Source: Desulfosporosinus sp. UBA5188 (GTDB taxonomy: Bacteria; Bacillota; Desulfitobacteriia; Desulfitobacteriales; Desulfitobacteriaceae). From it: a stretch of DNA of 5,340 nucleotides. The position numbers and the translations under genes were made by a program. The DNA lies in NCBI GenBank assembly GCA_002413075.1, contig DHWG01000001.1, positions 1 to 5,340 of the forward strand, read 5' to 3'. Below the pieces are notes generated by a model. The model made no database searches. It was not told the DNA's origin and saw nothing but the letters and a program-made list of their open reading frames with translations. This document shows, piece after piece, positions 1 through 5,318 of this stretch. Numbering within the stretch: the first letter of the stretch is position 1; every line of letters starts with the position of its first letter.

Positions 1-286
1 TAATGAATCTCCGAGAGACTATAATAGATTAAGTTATAGCCACTATCCTAAGGATAACTAAAATATGTTAAGTTAAAAAGTCTAAATTGTGAAAGTTTTA
101 TGGGGTTTTAGTCGAGAATATGTGAATTGGGAAGCGAGAGGGGGCTGGGGTAAATAACCTGAGCTCCTTCTCGCACAGATTTTATAACAATATCTCTAAA
201 AAGGAATAAGGAAGTGCTTGAATTGATTTAATGGTACAGGTTAAACTAACTAATAATATTTCTAACAGTAAAAAATTATATTATTT
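1..286. other. Gene-free AT-rich upstream region
   Basis: I see no convincing coding region here on either strand. The stretch is AT-rich. It contains a short dyad at 44-56 (TATCC-TAA-GGATA) and the strong hairpin at 134-174, listed separately. The last part, about 215-286, must contain the promoter of the small gene that follows. The best I can offer is TTGAAT (218-223), a 17-base gap and TTAAAC (241-246), which is weak. The region is probably the space between an upstream gene outside the window and the SHOCT gene. Confidence 0.6.
134..174 (+). terminator. Strong hairpin, possible intrinsic terminator
   Basis: Positions 134-146 (GCGAGAGGGGGCT) pair with 162-174 (AGCTCCTTCTCGC). This gives a 13-pair stem with two G-U wobbles around a 15-base loop. 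The plus strand continues with ACAGATTTTATAAC, which is only partly U-rich, so termination of an unseen upstream gene is plausible but not certain. It could also be a leader structure or a processing hairpin. No gene ends inside the window before it. Confidence 0.4.
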
Positions 287-300
287 GAGGAGGGTTTCAT

Positions 301-525
301 ATGATGGGTAACTGGGGAAACGGTAGTTATGGAGGCGGATATGGTTGGATGGGAATGATCCTGCCCATGATCATTGGAATTGGTATCATTCTACTGGTAT
401 ACTTTTTGTTTAAACGTAATTCTTCGCAAAATAGTGAATTAGACATTTTACGTAAACGTTATGCCCATGGTGAGATTGATTCAACGGAATATATGAGCAG
501 AAAACTTGATCTAGAGGGTAAATGA
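301..525 (+). CDS. Small membrane protein with C-terminal SHOCT domain
   Basis: A 74-residue protein. Residues 1-17 are rich in Gly, Trp, Tyr and Met (MMGNWGNGSYGGGYGWMG). Residues about 18-37 form one hydrophobic membrane helix, followed by the basic stretch KRN. Residues about 45-72 match the SHOCT (short C-terminal) domain pattern, LDILRKRYAxGEI followed by EY and a K-L pair. SHOCT tails are common on small bacterial membrane proteins and their function is poorly known, perhaps oligomerisation or interaction. The start is well supported: GAGGAGGG at 287-294 lies 6 bases before ATG 301 (9 before a second ATG at 304). The gene stands alone and converges on the minus-strand exporter gene. Its specific role is unknown. 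Confidence 0.85.
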   Translation: MMGNWGNGSYGGGYGWMGMILPMIIGIGIILLVYFLFKRNSSQNSELDILRKRYAHGEIDSTEYMSRKLDLEGK

Positions 526-546
526 GCAAAAAGGTGTTTATAAAAT

Positions 547-580
547 AAGGGCAGTCGCTCCATAAGGTGAAACTGCCCTT
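547..580 (-). terminator. Intrinsic terminator between convergent genes
   Basis: AAGGGCAGT (547-555) pairs perfectly with ACTGCCCTT (572-580), a 9-pair stem with a 16-base loop, placed between the 3' ends of two convergent genes. Read on the minus strand the stem is followed by ATTTTATAAA, a fair U-rich tail, so it best serves the exporter gene ending at 590. On the plus strand it is followed by AAAACC with no U tract, so it would be a poor terminator for the SHOCT gene. Confidence 0.65.
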
Positions 581-589
581 AAAACCAGG

Positions 590-1705
590 TCATTTATGCA
601 GCAGATTGAGCAGGGCCTTTGTACGGCGAGCCGCCCAGTGCAATTCAGTCGCGACGACCGAGACTTCCATTAAGGCCCGTAAATAAAAGACCCCACTGAC
701 TTTCCGGTTCCATTCATCAATCGCCTTGTCAAACGTTTCCCAGTAAGCAAGGTCTTCATGGTATAAGCCCAAACTTTTATTCTGGTCGACGGCTATTGTA
801 AGGGTATCAATCAGTTCAGCAAGCTTTTCTTTTCCAACGGATAAGACATTTAATATGCCATGGAATTCTACATTGATCTCATGGAGCTCTTGCGAGGAAT
901 AAGCTTGTTGCCTCCTTTTGACGCGTTGAGCCGTCATGGTATTAATGCTTTGGCCTCGTTCAATGAAGCCGCGGCAAATTTCCAAGCGTCTCTCAATGGC
1001 CCGCGGATTGTCAGCAACGGTTATTTCTTCACGAGCCTGCTCGTTAAGAGCAACGACTTCGTCAAGTAGAAGGTTAAGTTCTTGAGGATCGGGTTTTTTA
1101 AAGGTGGTTAAGTTACCTGCCTCAATAAAGGTGTGAAGGCTTTCTAAGAAATAGGTTGACGTGAGCAGGCATAAAGAGCGGAGGCCATTCAGTAATTTTG
1201 TTTTATATCTGGGCGGGGCTAAGATTCGGTTAATCACTAAGGCAACACCAAGTCCTAGAAAGATACTTAAGGTTCGGGAGAAAGCATGGGTGAGGAAGGC
1301 TGTAGGGGGAGAGTCAAGAATAAAAATGATTGAAACAATTCCTAAAAGAATGCCACCTGACCAACCAATTCGGTTACATAAGAGTATTAGGACGATGACC
1401 CCCAAACCGATGGAAATTGGATTGGCTCCCAAGAGCAGGCCTATAATTAGAGATAAAGTTGCAGCGAGTAGATGAACACCAATTTGTTGCCACGCATTAT
1501 TAAGGGACTTACTCACGGAATTCTGCATGTTTACGACGGCAGTAATTGCGGCGAAAACAGCCGGTTCTATACGAAATAGTTTGCATAGCAGGAATGTAGT
1601 TGTTACAGCAAGTCCTGTCTTGATGGTGCGTGCTCCGATGAACATATAATTCCCACTTTCAGAAGTAACCTTGTTATCAATCACTTTACCATTTTTAGGA
1701 TCCAT
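590..1705 (-). CDS. Aromatic acid exporter/FUSC-family membrane protein
   Basis: A 371-residue protein resembling the ArAE_1 (DUF939, YgaE-type) family of the FUSC/aromatic acid exporter group. The signature is near the N-terminus: ARTIKTGLAV at residues 25-34, then FAAITAVVNMQ and the SKSLNNAWQQIG block at 66-76. About six membrane helices lie within residues 29-161. Residues about 165-371 form a soluble, charged, helical cytoplasmic tail, as expected for the family. Relatives are thought to export aromatic or other organic acids, but the substrate here is not visible. The gene overlaps the 3' end of the HAD gene by 25 bases, so the two are probably co-transcribed and translationally coupled. 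A GAGG about 10 bases upstream supports ATG 1705. An alternative start is Met21 (ATG at 1643-1645), from where family similarity begins, with a weaker GTGGGA site. The dyad at 547-580 ends the transcript. Confidence 0.82.
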   Translation of the reverse strand: MDPKNGKVIDNKVTSESGNYMFIGARTIKTGLAVTTTFLLCKLFRIEPAVFAAITAVVNMQNSVSKSLNNAWQQIGVHLLAATLSLIIGLLLGANPISIGLGVIVLILLCNRIGWSGGILLGIVSIIFILDSPPTAFLTHAFSRTLSIFLGLGVALVINRILAPPRYKTKLLNGLRSLCLLTSTYFLESLHTFIEAGNLTTFKKPDPQELNLLLDEVVALNEQAREEITVADNPRAIERRLEICRGFIERGQSINTMTAQRVKRRQQAYSSQELHEINVEFHGILNVLSVGKEKLAELIDTLTIAVDQNKSLGLYHEDLAYWETFDKAIDEWNRKVSGVFYLRALMEVSVVATELHWAARRTKALLNLLHK

Positions 1706-2325
1706 TCGTTCAATGCCTCGACGGTATTAAAGGCGAAAGACGGATTCATAGCTAACACTTTTTGAACCTGTGCAGTTTCAGCCCAGAGTGCACTAATAGG
1801 TAAAACACCCACTTCTTTAGCAGCTTGAACATCATAGGCAATGTCACCTATATAAACGACTTCTTCTGGTGCATAATTCCAAAGTGTTAGGATTTCTTTA
1901 ATGTGTTCAGCTTTACTAGCTCTGAGCTCAGACCCAGTCGTTATCTGCTCAAAAAATCGTTTTAAGCCGGAATGTTTCAAAGAAATTTCCATACTCCCCG
2001 GACCCTTTCCAGAGACAAGGGCTAACCTCATTTTACGCTCCTGTAACAAAGTCAGAGTCTCGATGACCCCTGGAAATGGCTTAGCATATTGTCGATGAAC
2101 ACGGTCATACTCATTTAAGTAAAATTGCAGAACCTCTCTCCATGAATTAGGGAACAGCTTTTTAAAGATGCCTTCTTCTGATGGACCAAATAAAGCGGAT
2201 AATTCGTTGTCATTGTAAACGCGCCCAGTAAATTTTAAGAGCGTAGAATTTAAACTGGTACGAACGACCGGTAGTGAATTAATTAATGTACCGTCTAAAT
2301 CAAATATAAAGCCTTTCAGTTTCAT
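1681..2325 (-). CDS. HAD-superfamily phosphatase, phosphoglycolate phosphatase-like
   Basis: A 214-residue soluble hydrolase of the haloacid dehalogenase superfamily, subfamily IA. Motif I is FDLDGTL with nucleophile Asp9 and acid/base Asp11. A helical cap fills roughly residues 15-85, including the PFPGV turn before the core resumes. Motif II is the Ser in LALVSGKG (Ser105). Motif III is Lys138 in RASKAEH. Motif IV is VYIGDIAYD, with Asp161 and Asp165 binding Mg2+. Length and layout match phosphoglycolate phosphatase/PpaX/beta-phosphoglucomutase-like enzymes, but substrate cannot be assigned from motifs alone. The start is clear: GAGGAG sits 5-6 bases before the ATG on the minus strand. It is the first gene of the minus-strand pair, with the exporter gene overlapping its end. 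Confidence 0.87.
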   Translation of the reverse strand: MKLKGFIFDLDGTLINSLPVVRTSLNSTLLKFTGRVYNDNELSALFGPSEEGIFKKLFPNSWREVLQFYLNEYDRVHRQYAKPFPGVIETLTLLQERKMRLALVSGKGPGSMEISLKHSGLKRFFEQITTGSELRASKAEHIKEILTLWNYAPEEVVYIGDIAYDVQAAKEVGVLPISALWAETAQVQKVLAMNPSFAFNTVEALNEWILKMVK

Positions 2326-2360
2326 TTTTACTCCTCTTCAAACAAATTGCTTGATACCAC

Positions 2361-2366
2361 ATTATA
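2361..2366 (-). promoter_or_regulatory. -10 element of the HAD/exporter operon
   Basis: Read on the minus strand this is a perfect TATAAT, placed 35 bases before the HAD start codon, which leaves room for a short 5' leader carrying the GAGGAG site. No good -35 is seen at 16-18 bases: the region reads TGTCTG or similar, inside a TGTG-rich stretch (2370-2395). It may need an activator or rely on the strong -10. The element lies in the region where the neighbouring XRE remnant would have had its 5' end. Confidence 0.55.
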
Positions 2367-2401
2367 TACCACAAATCACACATCAGACACACTTCCCATT
2401 T

Positions 2402-2593
2402 CTTAATAATGGACTAGAAGGTTCAAGGACTCAAGAACAATTAACCCAAAAAGTTGGGGTAAGGCGCGAAACAATTGGGTATCTTGAAAAAGGGGACTAT
2501 AATCCATCCCTTAAACTTGCTGCGAAAGTGGCACGGGTTTTAAATTCAACCATTGAAGAACTATTTATATTTGAGGATTTCGATTTAAGATAG
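2402..2593 (+). pseudogene. Remnant of a small XRE/Cro-type HTH regulator
   Basis: The frame ending at TAG 2591-2593 encodes the back part of a small Cro/XRE-type DNA-binding protein. It reads TQEQLTQKVGVRRETIGYLEKG, then DYNPSLKLAAKVARVL and IEELFIFE, typical of roughly 65-70-residue YgzD-like regulators. These normally begin M-K-N-R-(L/I)-K-E-L-R followed by about five residues before L-T-Q-E-Q-L. Here the same place reads NNGLEGSR directly followed by TQEQL, so about five codons of helix 1 appear missing. The codon where Met would stand is CTT (2402-2404). The open frame extends to TTG 2351, but that stretch has no ribosome binding site, no family similarity and overlaps the HAD promoter. 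I therefore call a decayed gene. A functional short version from TTG 2351 cannot be fully excluded. Confidence 0.6.
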
Positions 2594-2609
2594 CCTTCTG
2601 AATTCACCC

Positions 2610-2638
2610 TTGAAATTTGTTGGGTGGGGTGCTAGTAT
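2610..2638 (+). promoter_or_regulatory. Probable sigma-A promoter of the T-box/aro unit
   Basis: TTGAAA (2610-2615) is followed after 17 bases by TAGTAT (2633-2638). An overlapping TATAAA (2636-2641) is closer to consensus but sits at a 20-base spacing. Transcription would start near 2645-2648, a few bases before the first conserved bases of the T-box leader. The position just ahead of the leader is the main support. Confidence 0.5.
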
Positions 2639-2650
2639 AAATATAAACCG

Positions 2651-2911
2651 TTGAAGGGGACGTAAAACCGCAAAACCAACCTCACAGAGAGTCGAGTAAG
2701 GTGGAAGCTCGGCGGGTAACGGAGCGGATCAATGGGCCCCAGAGGGTGGAGCGAAAAAGCATCGACTTTAGTAGCGACCAACGCTAAGCCAGCGTTATTG
2801 GGCTAAGGGTGTGATGGCACTCTGCAAGAAAGGATGCAACTAGTTTTGTGCATCAATTAGGGTGGTAGCAGATGAACGTCTGTCCTTAGCGAAGGACAGG
2901 CGTATTATTTT
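2651..2911 (+). promoter_or_regulatory. T-box riboswitch leader, probably tryptophan-specific
   Basis: A tRNA-sensing leader controlling the downstream DAHP synthase gene by antitermination. Stem I begins with GAAGGGGAC-GTAA. GGGG (2656-2659) pairs with CCCC (2737-2740), and CCGC (2668-2671) pairs with GCGG (2724-2727). The distal part has the AG-bulge block AGAGAG (2686-2691) and the GGTGGAAGCTCGG loop region (2700-2712). Between the two helices the 3' side reads CAA-TGG-G, which aligns with GAA-codon-purine of known T-boxes and points to specifier UGG (Trp) at 2733-2735. Further hairpins are at 2778-2801, 2806-2823 and 2833-2854; the last is the likely Stem III. The T-box motif is AGGGTGGTA (2859-2867). 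Uncharged tRNA would stabilise the antiterminator and allow read-through. Folding was done by eye. Confidence 0.88.
2877..2911 (+). terminator. Rho-independent terminator of the T-box
   Basis: The stem runs 2877-2887 against 2892-2902, with a core of CTGTCCTT/AAGGACAG, one G-U pair and an AGCG loop. It is followed by TATTATTTT (2903-2911). Its 5' arm (TCTGTCCTT) also pairs with 2859-2872 (AGGG and CAGA) to make the competing antiterminator. This mutual exclusion is the switch. It is expected to stop transcription when the cognate tRNA is charged. Confidence 0.85.
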
Positions 2912-3004
2912 GTACCATACACTTCGTTTTATTCAAACAGCGGATGAATGAAATGTGCAGAGAATGAAACCCGCAAATTTATATTTGAGGGAGTGTTTAT
3001 TGAT

Positions 3005-4141
3005 ATGAAGGATTTAAAATTAGCAGGACTCAAAACTGAACGAAGTACAATCGAGGTCAACGGGGTAACCATTGGAGGACAAGAAATTATCCTTATGGGG
3101 GGACCTTGTGCCGTAGAATCAAGCCTTCAAATGAGTCAGTCAGCTGAAACTGTCAAAAAGGCGGGAGGCAAGATATTGCGCGGTGGGGTGTTTAAACCGC
3201 GTACCTCTCCCTATAGTTTTCAGGGCTTGGGACTTGAAGGACTGAACTACTTGGTCCAAGCGGCTAAAGAACAGAACCTGCTCTGTGTCACTGAAGTGGT
3301 GGATGCCGCTAGTCTAGAGTTAGTGGCCGGTAAAGTCGATATACTGCAGATCGGTGCCCGTAATATGCAAAATTACGAGCTCCTGAAATTAGCGGGTAAA
3401 AGTAAGCAGCCAATTATTCTCAAAAGAGGCTTGTCGGCAACGATCGAGGAGTGGTTGTTGGCTGCTGAATATATTTTAGCTTCCGGTAATCCCCAAGTTA
3501 TCCTCTGCGAACGGGGTATTCGCACGTTTGAACCCAGTACTAGAAACACCTTAGACCTAAGTGCTGTGGGAGTAGCCAAAGAACTTTCTCATCTACCGGT
3601 CATTGTCGACCCGAGTCATGCAGCAGGCCGAAGAGATATCATAGCCTCCTTATCTAAGGCCGCTATAGCAGCAGGGGCGGATGGATTATTAATTGAGACG
3701 CATCCTAATCCTGACGAAGCAGTCAGTGATGGACCCCAGTCCTTGACCCCGGAACAGTTTATCGAGCTTGCAGGGCAACTAGCGGTGGTCGCCCAATCAG
3801 TGAAGAGAGTTTTCAGGTTTGGCGGGCAGGAGACCCTAGGAGATTTGCGTAGCCAGATTGACATAGTTGATCAGAGTATCATTGAACTCCTAGCCGACAG
3901 AATGCAAATTGTTCGGAAAATAGGGGATCAAAAACGCCTGGATCGGGTTAAAGATACCAGCCGACAAAATGAGATTACTCAGCGGTTAATGAACCTAGCT
4001 GCGGAACGACAACTTCCTCCTGATTTAGTGAAAAGGATTTATCCGTTGATTTTTGAGTATGCCGTTCAATCCCAAATAAAGAGTAAATTAGCGCAGGATC
4101 AAGAATTAGAAGCAGCGTTGTATCCCTTGGGCAGTAAATAA
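3005..4141 (+). CDS. aroF: Bifunctional DAHP synthase/chorismate mutase (AroQ domain C-terminal)
   Basis: Joins phosphoenolpyruvate and erythrose 4-phosphate to DAHP, the first step of the shikimate pathway, and converts chorismate to prephenate. From the preferred start the protein has 378 residues. Residues about 15-265 form a type I-beta (KDO8P-synthase-like) barrel: GPC with metal ligand Cys35, KPRTS (64-68), Lys140 in ILKRG, ER (169-170), DPSH with His205, and ETHP with Glu231. It lacks the ferredoxin-like N-terminal regulatory domain of the Thermotoga enzyme. Residues about 277-362 form an AroQ chorismate mutase. Residues matching E. coli Arg11, Arg28, Lys39, Asp48, Arg51 and Gln88 appear at Arg282, Arg299, Lys310, Asp317, Arg320 and Gln357; the Glu52 position is Gln321. 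GAGGGAG (2987-2993) lies 11 bases before ATG 3005. The same frame is open to ATG 2948, which has no clear site. Controlled by the T-box upstream. The symbol follows common use and might be given as aroA or aroG. Confidence 0.92.
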   Translation: MKDLKLAGLKTERSTIEVNGVTIGGQEIILMGGPCAVESSLQMSQSAETVKKAGGKILRGGVFKPRTSPYSFQGLGLEGLNYLVQAAKEQNLLCVTEVVDAASLELVAGKVDILQIGARNMQNYELLKLAGKSKQPIILKRGLSATIEEWLLAAEYILASGNPQVILCERGIRTFEPSTRNTLDLSAVGVAKELSHLPVIVDPSHAAGRRDIIASLSKAAIAAGADGLLIETHPNPDEAVSDGPQSLTPEQFIELAGQLAVVAQSVKRVFRFGGQETLGDLRSQIDIVDQSIIELLADRMQIVRKIGDQKRLDRVKDTSRQNEITQRLMNLAAERQLPPDLVKRIYPLIFEYAVQSQIKSKLAQDQELEAALYPLGSK

Positions 4142-4180
4142 TCTTATTGAGACTGAAGTCGACGAAAGAGGTGAACTTGA

Positions 4181-5293
4181 GTGCGTTCGCTCAAAAATCA
4201 AATCCTCATATTGCTGCTGGGTTCACTTGTTCTGCTGGCGGCTAGTTTCCTGGGGGTCCTTGGGTCGTATATGAAAGATGACGTCGTGGCGGGTGCTATC
4301 ATAAAAGCACGAACTGATTTGGCAACGTGTGGGGAAATTATTGATAAGACCTATCCCGGCGCGTGGTCAGTGAAAGATGGGAACTTATTTAAGGGCCCCA
4401 CTAAAATCAGTCTCAACAATGATTTAGTGGATAATTTGTCCCGTCTCACAGGTGACACGGTGACTGTATTCATTGGAGAGAAGCGTGTAGCGACTACGGT
4501 GCGTGGTTCTAATGGCGAACGAGCGATTGGTACCAGTGTTTCGACGAATGTCGTACAGACAGTGTTGAAAGATGGTCAGACTTATGTTGGAGAGGCCGAT
4601 GTTGTTGGACAGTGGTACCACACCGGTTATGTTCCATTGCGTGCCGAAAACGGTGACATCATAGGCATGTTTTATGTAGGAATCTCCCATGCCTATGAAC
4701 AGGAAATCATTACGCGATCTTTGATTCATATGGCTGAACTAGGATTAGCCTTAACCATCTTGGTAGCACTTCTAGCTTGGTTTTTCATTCAGAGGGTAAT
4801 CGTCTATCCCTTGCATAACATCACGTTAGGAACTCGGGATTTAGCAACGGGACATCTTACCCAGAAGATTAAGGTTTCAGGAGCTAAAGAAATTGGAGAG
4901 CTTGAGGATGCCTTTAACCAAATGGTAGAGCAGATTCAATCCCTTACAGGAAAGATGAACCAGACCAGCGGTAGTAATGCTGGCTATGACTCTACTGAAA
5001 GCAACGTCTATAGTGATACTGAGCAGGAACCACTAACCCGCCTGAATACGGCCGGGGATATTGGAGAAGAGGGGTTGCCTAAGGGCTTAAATGAAGCCAC
5101 TTATGGTCAGATCGTTCAATTCTTACAAGCCAATATACGTCCCCTTTCTGCGGAGGAAGTCGCGGAAGGCGTTAAGCTCACTAGGGTGACGGTACGTCAC
5201 TACCTTGAATTTCTAGAACAGAGCGGCGTATTAAAATCTGAACAAAAGTATGGTACAGTCGGTCGACCCGTTAAGTTATTTATCCCATTATAG
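4181..5293 (+). CDS. Transmembrane Cache-HAMP protein with C-terminal CitB-type winged helix
   Basis: A 370-residue protein that looks like a membrane-bound one-component transcription factor. TM1 spans residues 7-29. Residues about 33-172 are an extracytoplasmic single Cache domain of the sCache_3 kind seen in chemoreceptors and sensor kinases, with GDTVTVF (91-97), RVATTV, GEADVVGQWY and GMFYVGIS (162-169). TM2 is about 185-207, then HAMP at 204-257 (Pro210, EIGEL at 237-241). An acidic, Ser/Thr-rich linker covers 258-305. Residues 306-370 form a winged helix: LSAEEVAEGVKLTRVTVRHYLEFL, then YGTVGRP (357-363). The T-R-x-T-x-R-x-Y-L-E and G-x-V-G-R-P pattern is typical of the C-terminus of CitB/DcuR/DpiA response regulators. 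There is no histidine-kinase, receiver or methyl-accepting domain. GTG 4181 is preceded by AAAGAGGTG with a 7-base gap, and an in-frame TGA at 4178 rules out a longer form. It follows the aro gene by 39 bases with no terminator, so co-transcription is likely. Ligand and targets are unknown. Confidence 0.85.
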   Translation: MRSLKNQILILLLGSLVLLAASFLGVLGSYMKDDVVAGAIIKARTDLATCGEIIDKTYPGAWSVKDGNLFKGPTKISLNNDLVDNLSRLTGDTVTVFIGEKRVATTVRGSNGERAIGTSVSTNVVQTVLKDGQTYVGEADVVGQWYHTGYVPLRAENGDIIGMFYVGISHAYEQEIITRSLIHMAELGLALTILVALLAWFFIQRVIVYPLHNITLGTRDLATGHLTQKIKVSGAKEIGELEDAFNQMVEQIQSLTGKMNQTSGSNAGYDSTESNVYSDTEQEPLTRLNTAGDIGEEGLPKGLNEATYGQIVQFLQANIRPLSAEEVAEGVKLTRVTVRHYLEFLEQSGVLKSEQKYGTVGRPVKLFIPL

Positions 5294-5318
5294 ATGCACA
5301 GGGGGCAATTATACGAAA

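Noticed and set aside
44..56. Short dyad TATCC-TAA-GGATA as an operator or attachment site
   Set aside because: Five-pair AT-rich dyads are common by chance and nothing nearby supports a function.
860..1475. Plus-strand open frames of 69 and 104 codons (860-1069 and 1161-1475)
   Set aside because: They lie inside the well-supported minus-strand exporter gene, resemble no known family and have no fitting ribosome binding site.
1901..2098. Plus-strand open frame of 65 codons
   Set aside because: It is antisense to the HAD gene, whose catalytic motifs prove the minus strand is the coding one.
2733..2735. Tyr or Phe specifier for the T-box, expected for this enzyme type
   Set aside because: No TAC, TAT, TTC or TTT occurs in the 3' side of the predicted specifier loop. 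UGG fits the spacing best.
2948..3004. Longer start (ATG 2948) for the DAHP synthase
   Set aside because: It adds 19 residues with no family similarity and lacks a clear ribosome binding site, while GAGGGAG precedes ATG 3005. It remains possible.
3373..3864. Two minus-strand open frames (3373-3579 and 3616-3864)
   Set aside because: They oppose the DAHP synthase barrel, which has all of its active-site motifs on the plus strand.
4424..4729. Minus-strand open frame of 101 codons
   Set aside because: It is antisense to the Cache domain coding region and has no recognisable protein pattern.
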